DNA of 5,846 nt, taken from Bifidobacterium breve. Lineage in GTDB: Bacteria > Actinomycetota > Acidimicrobiia > Acidimicrobiales > Ilumatobacteraceae. The stretch spans positions 1 through 5,846 of the forward strand of contig CALPPK020000093.1 of assembly GCA_943325435.2 (NCBI GenBank), in the 5' to 3' direction. The notes under the pieces were generated by a model. It was given only the letters and a program-made list of their open reading frames with translations. It ran no database searches and was not told the DNA's origin. Of the stretch, positions 1 through 5,846 are shown in pieces (the stretch's first letter is position 1; the number at the start of each line of letters is the position of its first letter). Position numbers and translations under genes: made by a program.

Positions 1-182
1 CGAGTAATGCCGTTTTCTTGTGACCATCCAGAATCAACATTGATGGAATTAACACTTGCAACTAAGTCAATTTTACGAAGAGTTTGAGTCACAGAAATTT
101 CTGAAGACGAATCTCGAATAGCAAAAAGAACAATTGCTGCGACAAGCACTGCAAGAAGAACGGCAAGGATTCGCCGACTCAA
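1..182 (-). CDS. Membrane-anchored protein of unknown function, N-terminal part only
   Basis: This is an open frame running off the left edge, with 60 complete codons visible. The start is TTG (182-180), which overlaps the hemL stop as TTGA. The same frame has a TGA 19 codons upstream and no other ATG, GTG or TTG in between, so TTG is the only plausible start. An AAAGG element lies 9 nt upstream. The protein begins MSRR, followed by a hydrophobic segment at about residues 5-22 (ILAVLLAVLVAAIVLFAI) and then a polar region starting RDSSSE. That is the layout of a signal anchor or uncleaved signal peptide with the rest outside the cell; I see no lipobox cysteine. The region after the membrane segment (TLRKIDLVASVNSINVD) faintly resembles the start of DUF4230-type anchored proteins, but this is a guess from layout only. 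The overlap implies co-expression with the heme genes. Confidence is good that it is a gene, low on function. Confidence 0.72.
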   Translation of the reverse strand, partial: MSRRILAVLLAVLVAAIVLFAIRDSSSEISVTQTLRKIDLVASVNSINVDSGWSQENGIT

Positions 183-1531
183 TTCATGAGGCCTTTCAGT
201 GCTGTAGATACGCGAACCGCAAGTTGATCAAGAACCGAATCGGTATGAGAAAGGCCAACAAATACAGCCTCATACGCTCCAGGCGCCAGTGCAACGCCCC
301 CACTCAACAATGCGTGAAACACTTTGGCATACAACGCTTCATCTGTTGTCTGAGCTTCAGCAAAATTCGTTGGCGTCTTTGTTCCAAGTGCAGTACCGAA
401 ATACATTCCGATCAAAGTTCCGACAACAGGAAACTGCGCAGGAATTCCTGCATCACTACATGCATCACGCAACATCGCAGATGTAAAACGCGCGCGCGCT
501 GACAATTCCATGTACACGTCGTCAGACAATTCATTAAGCGCAGCAAGACCTGCGGCAGTTGCAAGCGGATTCCCTGCGAGTGTTCCTGCATGAAACACAG
601 AACCTAGCGGCGTGAGATTTTCCATAATGTCACGCCGACCACCAACTGCACCGATTGGTAAACCGCCACCAATTACTTTTCCGAAACATGTGAGGTCTGG
701 CTTCACATCGTATTTTGCTTGAGCTCCACCAGAGCCAAGACGGAATCCTGTGATTACTTCATCAAACACAAGTAGCGCGCCAACGCGGTCGCACTCTGCG
801 CGAAGCCCTTCGAGAAATCCTGGAGCAGGTGAAACTAAGCCCATGTTGGCGGCAACTGGTTCTACAAAAACTGCAGCAACATCGTTATCAAGTTTTGGCA
901 CAACGTTGTATGGAAGTACCCATGTGTTTGCAACTGCTTCTTCGGGAACACCTGCAGTACCTGGTAATCCAAGTGTTGCTAATCCGCTTCCACCTGCTGC
1001 CAACAACGCGTCCGTAGCACCGTGAAAGTTTCCGTGAAAAGTAACAATGCGTTTGCGACCAGTTGCACCGCGTGCCAAACGCACTGCAGTACTTGTTGCT
1101 TCTGTTCCACTGTTCATGAAACGAACACGTTCACACGAAGGAACACGTTCTGAAATTGCTTCTGCCAATTTCATTTCCCGTGGAGTTGGTGCTCCGTAGG
1201 AAGTCCCGTCTCCAGCTGCACTGCGAATTGCTTCAGTTACTTTTGGATGTGCATGTCCAAGAATGATGGCGCCGTAACTTTGCACTAAGTCAATAAGTTC
1301 GTTGCCTTCAACGTCGTACACAAACGCACCTTCAGCACGAGACACAACGTATGGTGTTCCGCCAACAGCCTTGAACGCACGAATAGATGAGTTGACTCCA
1401 CCAGGAATTACCTGCGCGGAACGATCAAACAAAACTTGGTTAGAAGCAAGTCCGATGCCGCGACACACAGTTGCCGTACAACCTGCAGTGACGCACGCTT
1501 TGGCATCACAAAGGGGTATTGGTGAATTCAT
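179..1531 (-). CDS. hemL: Glutamate-1-semialdehyde 2,1-aminomutase (GSA aminotransferase)
   Basis: This PLP-dependent enzyme converts glutamate-1-semialdehyde, the product of HemA, into 5-aminolevulinate in the cytoplasm. The 450-residue sequence shows the family landmarks: VIPGGVNS at 41-48, LGHAHP at 91-96, the cofactor phosphate-binding SGTEAT at 141-146, FDEVITGFR at 256-264 with Asp257 for the PLP pyridine nitrogen, and FGKVIGGGLP at 283-292 with Lys285 as the PLP Schiff-base lysine. HAGTLAGNP follows at 314-322. Typical homologues begin near the LFDRS position, so this protein carries about 33 extra N-terminal residues, including Cys8, Cys13, Cys18 and Cys23 at exact five-residue steps. 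The ATG start is supported by an AAGGA ribosome binding site 8 nt upstream. An alternative TTG at codon 34 would give a family-like start but has no visible ribosome binding site. The gene follows hemB by 11 nt. Its GC content is about 50%, below that of hemB. Confidence 0.96.
   Translation of the reverse strand: MNSPIPLCDAKACVTAGCTATVCRGIGLASNQVLFDRSAQVIPGGVNSSIRAFKAVGGTPYVVSRAEGAFVYDVEGNELIDLVQSYGAIILGHAHPKVTEAIRSAAGDGTSYGAPTPREMKLAEAISERVPSCERVRFMNSGTEATSTAVRLARGATGRKRIVTFHGNFHGATDALLAAGGSGLATLGLPGTAGVPEEAVANTWVLPYNVVPKLDNDVAAVFVEPVAANMGLVSPAPGFLEGLRAECDRVGALLVFDEVITGFRLGSGGAQAKYDVKPDLTCFGKVIGGGLPIGAVGGRRDIMENLTPLGSVFHAGTLAGNPLATAAGLAALNELSDDVYMELSARARFTSAMLRDACSDAGIPAQFPVVGTLIGMYFGTALGTKTPTNFAEAQTTDEALYAKVFHALLSGGVALAPGAYEAVFVGLSHTDSVLDQLAVRVSTALKGLMN
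192..196 (-). promoter_or_regulatory. Probable ribosome binding site of the gene after hemL (AAAGG)
   Basis: AAAGG on the minus strand, inside the last codons of hemL, is placed 9 nt before the TTG start that overlaps the hemL stop. It supports that non-ATG start, for which there is no alternative in the frame. Confidence 0.5.
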
Positions 1532-1539
1532 GACGTGTT

Positions 1540-1544
1540 TCCTT
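1540..1544 (-). promoter_or_regulatory. Ribosome binding site of hemL (AAGGA)
   Basis: AAGGA on the minus strand lies 8 nt before the hemL ATG and overlaps the hemB stop (TAAGGA). It is the best Shine-Dalgarno match in the window and supports the upstream ATG, and so the cysteine-rich extension, over the internal TTG at codon 34. Confidence 0.75.
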
Positions 1545-2523
1545 ATGAAGAATATTCAGCGAACCAACGCGTGAGGTACGTGAGAATAATGTCAGCACCT
1601 GCACGCTTAATTGCTGTCAGTTGTTCAAGCGCAACTGCGTCATGATCAATCCATCCACGTTCAGCAGCAGCCTTAATCATGGAGTATTCGCCGCTGACGT
1701 GATACGCGGCGACCGGCACATCAACTGCTTCGCGCACATGAGAAATGACATCGAGATATGAGAGCGCAGGCTTAATCATCACAATGTCAGCGCCTTGTTC
1801 CAGATCTTCAAAGACCTCGCGCATCGACTCGCGGGTGTTGCGCCAATCCTGTTGGTACCCCTTACGGTGACCCCCGCCAGCGATTTGCACATCAACTGCG
1901 TCACGGAATGGCCCGTATAGAGCTGAGGCATATTTGGCCGAATAGGCCATAATTGCCACATTCTGATGTCCAGCACCGTCAAGTGCAGCTCGAATAGCTC
2001 CCACTTGCCCGTCCATCATGCCGCTCGGTGCCACTACGTGAGCTCCGGCTTCTGCTTGTGCCAGCGCTGCTTTGCAATAAATGGCGAGCGTCGCATCATT
2101 GTCAACATCGCCGTCTGGCCCGACAATTCCACAGTGCCCATGAGACGTGTATTCATCAACACATAGGTCAGCCATGATGACCATGTCATCGCCCACTGCG
2201 GTTCGCAGGTCACGCAGTGCCATCTGGACAATGCCGTTCGGGTCATATGCCCCAGAGCCCACTGCGTCTTTTTCAAGGGGAATTCCAAACAAAATCACGG
2301 CACGCACGCCAAGATCACGCAAAGCAAGAACTTCAGCCACCAAAGATTCACGGGTGTGCTGGACCACCCCGGGCAGAGACACAATCGGCTGGGGGGAAGT
2401 GATTCCTTCTCGCACAAACAACGGCGCTACAAGATCTGAGACATGAAGGCGGGTCTCAGCAACCAATTCACGCATGGCGTGAGTGGTGCGCAATCGGCGA
2501 GGGCGTGAAACGGGGAAAGCCAC
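1543..2523 (-). CDS. hemB: Delta-aminolevulinic acid dehydratase (porphobilinogen synthase)
   Basis: HemB condenses two 5-aminolevulinates into porphobilinogen. The 326-residue length is typical. The two active-site lysines are recognisable: Lys197 in AYSAKYAS and the Schiff-base Lys251 in MIKPALSYLD. GPFRDA (204-209) supplies a substrate carboxylate arginine. The metal motif at 119-132 reads DLCVDEYTSHGHCG, so the zinc cysteines of the E. coli type are represented as Cys121, Asp123 and Cys131, a mixed form that I recall from other actinobacteria. The usual GDRxxYQ loop reads GGGHRKGYQ here, with His for Asp. The start is GTG (2523-2521): a TAG lies four codons upstream in frame, and the next ATG (Met17) would remove the conserved PRRLR segment. 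No Shine-Dalgarno sequence is evident. GC is about 55% by hand count, several points above the neighbours, with more CGC, CTG, GAG and AAG codons. It follows hemD after a 47 nt gap, the longest in the operon. Confidence 0.96.
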   Translation of the reverse strand: MAFPVSRPRRLRTTHAMRELVAETRLHVSDLVAPLFVREGITSPQPIVSLPGVVQHTRESLVAEVLALRDLGVRAVILFGIPLEKDAVGSGAYDPNGIVQMALRDLRTAVGDDMVIMADLCVDEYTSHGHCGIVGPDGDVDNDATLAIYCKAALAQAEAGAHVVAPSGMMDGQVGAIRAALDGAGHQNVAIMAYSAKYASALYGPFRDAVDVQIAGGGHRKGYQQDWRNTRESMREVFEDLEQGADIVMIKPALSYLDVISHVREAVDVPVAAYHVSGEYSMIKAAAERGWIDHDAVALEQLTAIKRAGADIILTYLTRWFAEYSS

Positions 2524-2570
2524 ACTGTGATGCTATTGGCTATGGCCCCAGCAACGACAGGCGCCAAGGG
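2524..2570 (-). other. hemD-hemB intergenic gap with a possible weak hairpin
   Basis: This 47 nt gap is the only junction in the operon longer than 11 nt. On the minus strand TTGGC near its 5' end can pair with GCCAA further down, with an inner GCC/GGC pairing possible. The stem is short, the loop long and there is no T-run, so it is not a convincing terminator. A poor promoter match (TTGGCG, 17 nt, CATAGC) is not enough to call a promoter. The gap is GC-rich like hemB itself. Confidence 0.35.
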
Positions 2571-3311
2571 TTACACCTCGGCGAGCACCCTTTCCGCGGT
2601 CTGAATCATTGATTCAAGTGTTTGTTCGGGCGCTACGGCAGATACTTCAATTCCGAGAGCTGCTGCGACTTTGGCAGTTGATGGCCCCATAGCCACCACA
2701 AATGGTGGCGAAGTTGTTCCAAATGCATCGAACCATGCGCTTGCTGCACTACCCGAAGCCAACAGCAGTACATCTGCGGTCATTGCTGGCAACATCATTT
2801 CTCGGGTCGGTCGTAATTGCACAGTGCGGTACGCAACTACTTGAGTAACAGTCCATCCTTTTGCACGGAGCGAACTACTCAGCGAATCATCTGCCAAGTT
2901 TCCTTGGACAACTAAAACTGTTCCCGTGCCGTTTGGAAACTGTTCAGCAAGAACTTCCGCACGTGCCGGATTCGCTGTCATCGTTACTGCAACACCAAGC
3001 GAACGTGCCGTGGCTTCACCAACCGCAGCAAGAGATGGAAATCTTTCCGCATCACCAGCAGCATGAGCAGCAACAATGAACGGCGCTACACAATCTGCAC
3101 CGTTCGGTGATGTCACAACTATCCAATCGAATTCATCAAAATGCTGAAGCACTTCATCGCGCTCGCGTCCTTCGTCTTCAGGTTCGGTTATTGCAATGAG
3201 TGGAACCTCAACTACCCGCGCGCCACGAGCTTCTAATAGTCGACGTAACGATTCATTCTGTGAAATAGATCGAGTGATAACCACTGAACGATTATCAAGA
3301 GGACTGCCCAT
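2571..3311 (-). CDS. hemD: Uroporphyrinogen-III synthase
   Basis: HemD cyclises hydroxymethylbilane while inverting ring D, giving uroporphyrinogen III, the branch point to heme, siroheme and cobalamin. The family is poorly conserved, but the 246-residue length and its usual sparse landmarks fit: VVITR near the N-terminus, WIVVTSPNGA around 63-72, AVGEATARSLG around 95-105, VVAYRTV near 158-164, LASGSAASAWF near 185-195 and VAMGPSTAKVAAALGI near 206-221. These fit the two-lobed alternating fold of the family. It stands alone, not fused to a SAM-dependent uroporphyrinogen methyltransferase as in some actinobacterial operons. The ATG start lies 5 nt after the hemC stop, with no clear Shine-Dalgarno sequence, so translation probably depends on coupling to hemC. 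Position right after hemC strengthens the call. Confidence 0.93.
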   Translation of the reverse strand: MGSPLDNRSVVITRSISQNESLRRLLEARGARVVEVPLIAITEPEDEGRERDEVLQHFDEFDWIVVTSPNGADCVAPFIVAAHAAGDAERFPSLAAVGEATARSLGVAVTMTANPARAEVLAEQFPNGTGTVLVVQGNLADDSLSSSLRAKGWTVTQVVAYRTVQLRPTREMMLPAMTADVLLLASGSAASAWFDAFGTTSPPFVVAMGPSTAKVAAALGIEVSAVAPEQTLESMIQTAERVLAEV

Positions 3312-3316
3312 GTGTC

Positions 3317-4201
3317 TTAGCTACGTGGCTTTGCAAGTCGAGAACGACATTCAATCGCTGCTGTAATTCCGACAACACGATTATCGTCAGAATCACCAAT
3401 GGAACCGACAATCTGCACGGAGTCACTGAAATCATCATTTGCCATAAAGGCGCGAAACACTCCGTCATTTGACAGATGTGCACCAACCGGCAGAGAACAA
3501 CCAGCACCAAGTTCAGCCAAGAACGCGCGCTCAGTCTCCACTGCACGACGACTTGCAGCATGATCAATAAGCGCAAGAATCGCCAGAGTTTCTGCGTCAT
3601 CAGTTCGCGCCTCAACTGCAACACTGCCCTGTCCAACCATCGGCACAGCAACATCAAGATCAAGAACCTCAGCAATGTGGGATGTCATACCAAGAATTTC
3701 AAGGGCCGCCACTGCCATAACGATTGCGCCACCGTCTGGAATCTTCGACAAACGAGTTTGGATGTTGCCGCGGAGGTCTACGAATTGCAAGTCAGGACGA
3801 ATGCGCATGAGTTGTGCACGACGGCGAACTGAACCAGTGGCAATCGTGGCGCCAACCGCAAGATCTTCTAATCGCTTTCCTACCAGTGCATCATTCGCTG
3901 TGCGACGTTCGCCAATTGCACCAATGAATAGTCCGTCAGCATTTTGCGATGGCAAATCTTTTGCAGAGTGAACAGCAACATCAGCACGGTTCTCAAGTAC
4001 TGCACGTTGCACTTCCTTGACAAAGACTCCTTGGCCGCCCATGAGATGCAACGGCGTGGTGGCGTTGATGTCGCCTTGCGTATCAACAAAAACGTATTCG
4101 ATTACAACTCCCGCACGAGCAGAAGCCAATAATGCGCCAACCGCCTCGGCCTGAGTGCGTGCTTGGGCGCTAGAGCGTGTGGCGATGCGGATAGTTGTCA
4201 T
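3317..4201 (-). CDS. hemC: Hydroxymethylbilane synthase (porphobilinogen deaminase)
   Basis: HemC polymerises four porphobilinogens into linear hydroxymethylbilane on a covalently attached dipyrromethane cofactor. The 294-residue protein is close to the usual size. Visible landmarks are RIATR at the N-terminus, QGVFVKE (57-63), VHSAKDLP (77-84) with the catalytic aspartate as Asp82, the arginine-rich GSVRRRAQL (123-131) and DLRGNIQTRL (142-151), MVGQGSVAVE (188-197), and GAGCSLPVGA (232-241) where Cys235 is the expected cofactor attachment residue. The N-terminal SPLAxxQA signature is degenerate, reading SAQARTQA, although the serine and the arginine before it are kept. The ATG start lies 8 nt after the hemA stop, with only a weak purine stretch (AAGAA) before it. 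Every catalytic residue I can place is present, so it should be active. Confidence 0.96.
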   Translation of the reverse strand: MTTIRIATRSSAQARTQAEAVGALLASARAGVVIEYVFVDTQGDINATTPLHLMGGQGVFVKEVQRAVLENRADVAVHSAKDLPSQNADGLFIGAIGERRTANDALVGKRLEDLAVGATIATGSVRRRAQLMRIRPDLQFVDLRGNIQTRLSKIPDGGAIVMAVAALEILGMTSHIAEVLDLDVAVPMVGQGSVAVEARTDDAETLAILALIDHAASRRAVETERAFLAELGAGCSLPVGAHLSNDGVFRAFMANDDFSDSVQIVGSIGDSDDNRVVGITAAIECRSRLAKPRS

Positions 4202-4209
4202 AGAAGTTC

Positions 4210-5469
4210 TTATTCGAGACTAAACAAATCTCGCACTGCCGCTGACAGTCGTTCTCCCTGTGGAGTTCCGGCAGCCTCACGAAGGCGCACGGACGGAGCA
4301 TGAAGCATCTTGTTAATGATGCCGTGAGAGATGGATTCCACTAGTTCTCGCTGCTCTGGTGTCATTGCTGCCAAGGCGGACTCGAATCGGTCCATCTCTG
4401 CTGTACGAATTGATTCAACTACTTCACGCAATTGAGCAACAAGTGGTGCTGCCTGACGTTGTGTTTGGTCAAGAAGAAAGCGCTTCACTTCTTCACCAAT
4501 AATTTCACGAACTTGGCCAACTTCGGATGCTCGCTTATCTATCCCACGTTGCGCCCAATCACTGAGATGATCGAGGTCTCGAAGTGTCACACCTGGCAAC
4601 TCAGCAACACTGGCAGCAACGTCACGTGGCAACGCAATATCAACAACAAGTATTGGAGTAGCGACTCCGTTGCGAACGCGAGTCATGAGTTCATGATCAA
4701 TGATGACTCCACCAGCACCAGTGCACGCCAAAACTACATCTGCTTCAACTAATTCGGTTTCAAGATTTCCGAAATCCGAAACACGAGCACCAATCTTGTC
4801 CGCAAGCGCTTCAGCTCGGGCCACAGTGCGATTCAAAACGGTAATGCTTTCTGTGCCGGCACGAGACAAGGCACCAGCGACTCCTTCTCCCATTTCACCA
4901 GCACCAACAACAAGAACTCGTTTACCACTGAGTGTTCCGAGAATTTCCTCGGCCATCTCAACGGCTGCATGTGCGACAGACGCTGTTGAACGACTAATTC
5001 CAGTTTCTGTTCTGGCACGTTTCCCAGATTCAAGTGCGTAACGGAACAAAAGATTCAACGTGCTGCGCGATGTACCTTGCTTCATTGCAAAATCCCAAGC
5101 ATCACGTACTTGACCAACAATTTCAGTTTCGCCAAGGACTGCTGAATCAATTCCAGCAGCAACTTCAAAGAGATGTACTACTGCATCATCATCAAATTGG
5201 CTATACAAGTGCGGTGTTATTTCGTCGGCGCTTAGCCCACTTGTCTCACACAAAAATTCAAGAATGTCAGTGTGGGCAGCATGGAATCTTTCGGCTACTG
5301 CATACACCTCAGTGCGGTTGCACGTAGAGAGAACTACAACTTCACGAATGTCACTGTGGTTCGACAGAGCACGCAATGCCTCTGACATTGCGGGAACTGG
5401 AATCATTACTTTCTCAAGCAACGTGACCGGACTCGTGTGGTAATTAACCCCAAGGACAACAATTGACAT
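4210..5469 (-). CDS. hemA: Glutamyl-tRNA reductase
   Basis: This NADPH-dependent enzyme reduces glutamyl-tRNA(Glu) to glutamate-1-semialdehyde, the committed step of C5-pathway tetrapyrrole synthesis. At 419 residues it is full length. The N-terminal catalytic domain (about 1-155) begins IVVLGVNYHTSPV and contains LSTCNRTEVYA with the nucleophile Cys50, followed by GETEIVGQVRDAW (113-125). A Rossmann NADPH domain follows (about 165-310), with VVGAGEMG at 187-194 and LNRT at 212-215. The C-terminal dimerisation helices run from about 315, with the family-typical AAGTPQGERL near residue 400. Its ATG start lies 6 nt after the rex stop with no recognisable Shine-Dalgarno sequence, consistent with translational coupling. 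Heading the biosynthetic genes directly behind rex matches the Streptomyces arrangement. The enzyme is a usual point of heme feedback and redox control in bacteria; no such element is visible in this window beyond the link to Rex. Confidence 0.97.
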   Translation of the reverse strand: MSIVVLGVNYHTSPVTLLEKVMIPVPAMSEALRALSNHSDIREVVVLSTCNRTEVYAVAERFHAAHTDILEFLCETSGLSADEITPHLYSQFDDDAVVHLFEVAAGIDSAVLGETEIVGQVRDAWDFAMKQGTSRSTLNLLFRYALESGKRARTETGISRSTASVAHAAVEMAEEILGTLSGKRVLVVGAGEMGEGVAGALSRAGTESITVLNRTVARAEALADKIGARVSDFGNLETELVEADVVLACTGAGGVIIDHELMTRVRNGVATPILVVDIALPRDVAASVAELPGVTLRDLDHLSDWAQRGIDKRASEVGQVREIIGEEVKRFLLDQTQRQAAPLVAQLREVVESIRTAEMDRFESALAAMTPEQRELVESISHGIINKMLHAPSVRLREAAGTPQGERLSAAVRDLFSLE

Positions 5470-5475
5470 ATTGAG

Positions 5476-5846
5476 TTACGCGCTAACCGGATCTATACGG
5501 CCGTCAGTAGGAACGTCGCGCAAGTTGCCATTGCGACAGTCTTCGTAGTAACTGAGAATCTGTAACTCAAGTGCAAGATCAACTTTGCGCACGTGCACAT
5601 CACGAGGCACAGACAAAATTGTCGGAGCAAAGTTCATGATGGAACCAATTCCTGCACGCACTAGTGCGTCAGCTGCATCCTGTGCATGAGCGGCAGGTGT
5701 CGCAATGATTCCGATGCTCACCTTGTGCAGTTGCACCAATTGAGAGAGCGAGTCGACATGAGTGACATTGACTCCACCAACATGCGTACCAATTTTTGAT
5801 TCGTCCTTGTCAACAACGCCAACGATGTGAAAACCGCGCTCTGCGA
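5476..5846 (-). CDS. rex: Redox-sensing transcriptional repressor Rex, C-terminal part
   Basis: The reading frame is open to the right edge, so the gene is cut there; 122 residues and the TAA stop are visible. Rex is a dimeric repressor that binds DNA when NAD+ prevails and lets go when NADH rises. The visible part covers the C-terminal half of the Rossmann NAD(H)-binding domain: VVDKDESKIG with the acidic residue expected to contact the cofactor ribose, HVDSLSQL, IGIIATPAAHAQDAADALV, then the highly characteristic AGIGSIMNFAP and VPRDVHVRKVDLALELQILSYY, which leads into the C-terminal helix of the domain-swapped dimer. The N-terminal winged-helix domain and the promoter lie outside the window. 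A tail of about 20 residues follows the SYYE motif. Its stop is 6 nt before hemA, so rex and the hem genes are very likely one transcript, possibly under autoregulation. Confidence 0.93.
   Translation of the reverse strand, partial: AERGFHIVGVVDKDESKIGTHVGGVNVTHVDSLSQLVQLHKVSIGIIATPAAHAQDAADALVRAGIGSIMNFAPTILSVPRDVHVRKVDLALELQILSYYEDCRNGNLRDVPTDGRIDPVSA

Noticed and set aside
489..499. Run of alternating C and G (11 nt)
   Set aside because: It is simply consecutive GCG/CGC codons for an Ala-Arg-Ala-Arg stretch in hemL; too short to argue for a structural role.
134..502. 122-codon plus-strand open frame antisense to the end of hemL
   Set aside because: Its composition is typical of antisense translation, there is no family resemblance, and it runs opposite to two well-supported minus-strand genes.
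2527..2567. Possible promoter before hemB (TTGGCG, 17 nt, CATAGC)
   Set aside because: Only three of six positions match consensus in each box, which is expected by chance in a gap of this kind.
2571..3311. Possible fusion of hemD with a uroporphyrinogen methyltransferase, as seen in some actinobacteria
   Set aside because: The protein is 246 residues and shows only uroporphyrinogen-III synthase motifs; there is no room for a methyltransferase domain.
3295..3675. 126-codon open frame on the minus strand overlapping hemC in another frame
   Set aside because: It lies almost wholly within hemC, has a leucine/arginine-rich composition typical of an out-of-frame shadow, and hemC is intact and well supported.
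4700..5041. 113-codon plus-strand open frame antisense to hemA
   Set aside because: Proline-, serine- and threonine-rich translation typical of the complement of a coding gene; hemA is complete in the same stretch.

Overview
All the genes I can support lie on the minus strand and are packed into one apparent operon, read from the right edge to the left edge: the 3' end of rex, then hemA, hemC, hemD, hemB and hemL, then the 5' end of an unidentified membrane-anchored protein gene. Protein motifs and gene order (rex-hemA-hemC-hemD-hemB, as in Streptomyces and other actinobacteria) point to Actinomycetota. The moderate GC content (about 50% by hand count in hemL, about 55% in hemB) and the character of the GluTR and HMBS sequences suggest a mid-GC lineage, possibly an aquatic member of the Acidimicrobiia. 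That placement is inference and cannot be settled from this window.

Layout from right to left: rex C-terminal part (5846-5476), 6 nt gap, hemA (5469-4210), 8 nt gap, hemC (4201-3317), 5 nt gap, hemD (3311-2571), 47 nt gap, hemB (2523-1543, GTG start), 11 nt gap, hemL (1531-179), then a TTG-started gene (182 to the left edge) that overlaps the hemL stop. No non-coding stretch exceeds 47 nt. I see no tRNA, rRNA, CRISPR array, mobile element or convincing terminator.

Together the genes encode the C5 (glutamate) route of tetrapyrrole synthesis as far as uroporphyrinogen III. HemA reduces glutamyl-tRNA to glutamate-1-semialdehyde, HemL converts it to 5-aminolevulinate, HemB makes porphobilinogen, HemC links four of these into hydroxymethylbilane, and HemD closes and inverts ring D. 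Rex at the head of the operon is an NADH/NAD+ sensor, so heme supply is probably tied to respiratory redox state; its operator would lie to the right of this window.

The points most worth a second look are: a HemL N-terminal extension with four evenly spaced cysteines (CX4CX4CX4C), backed by the best ribosome binding site in the window; a hemB gene with clearly higher GC than its neighbours, a mixed Cys/Asp/Cys metal motif and a changed GDR loop; and an uncharacterised membrane-anchored protein translationally coupled to hemL. I do not see evidence for a wholly new system here; this is mainly a conserved biosynthetic operon with local oddities.
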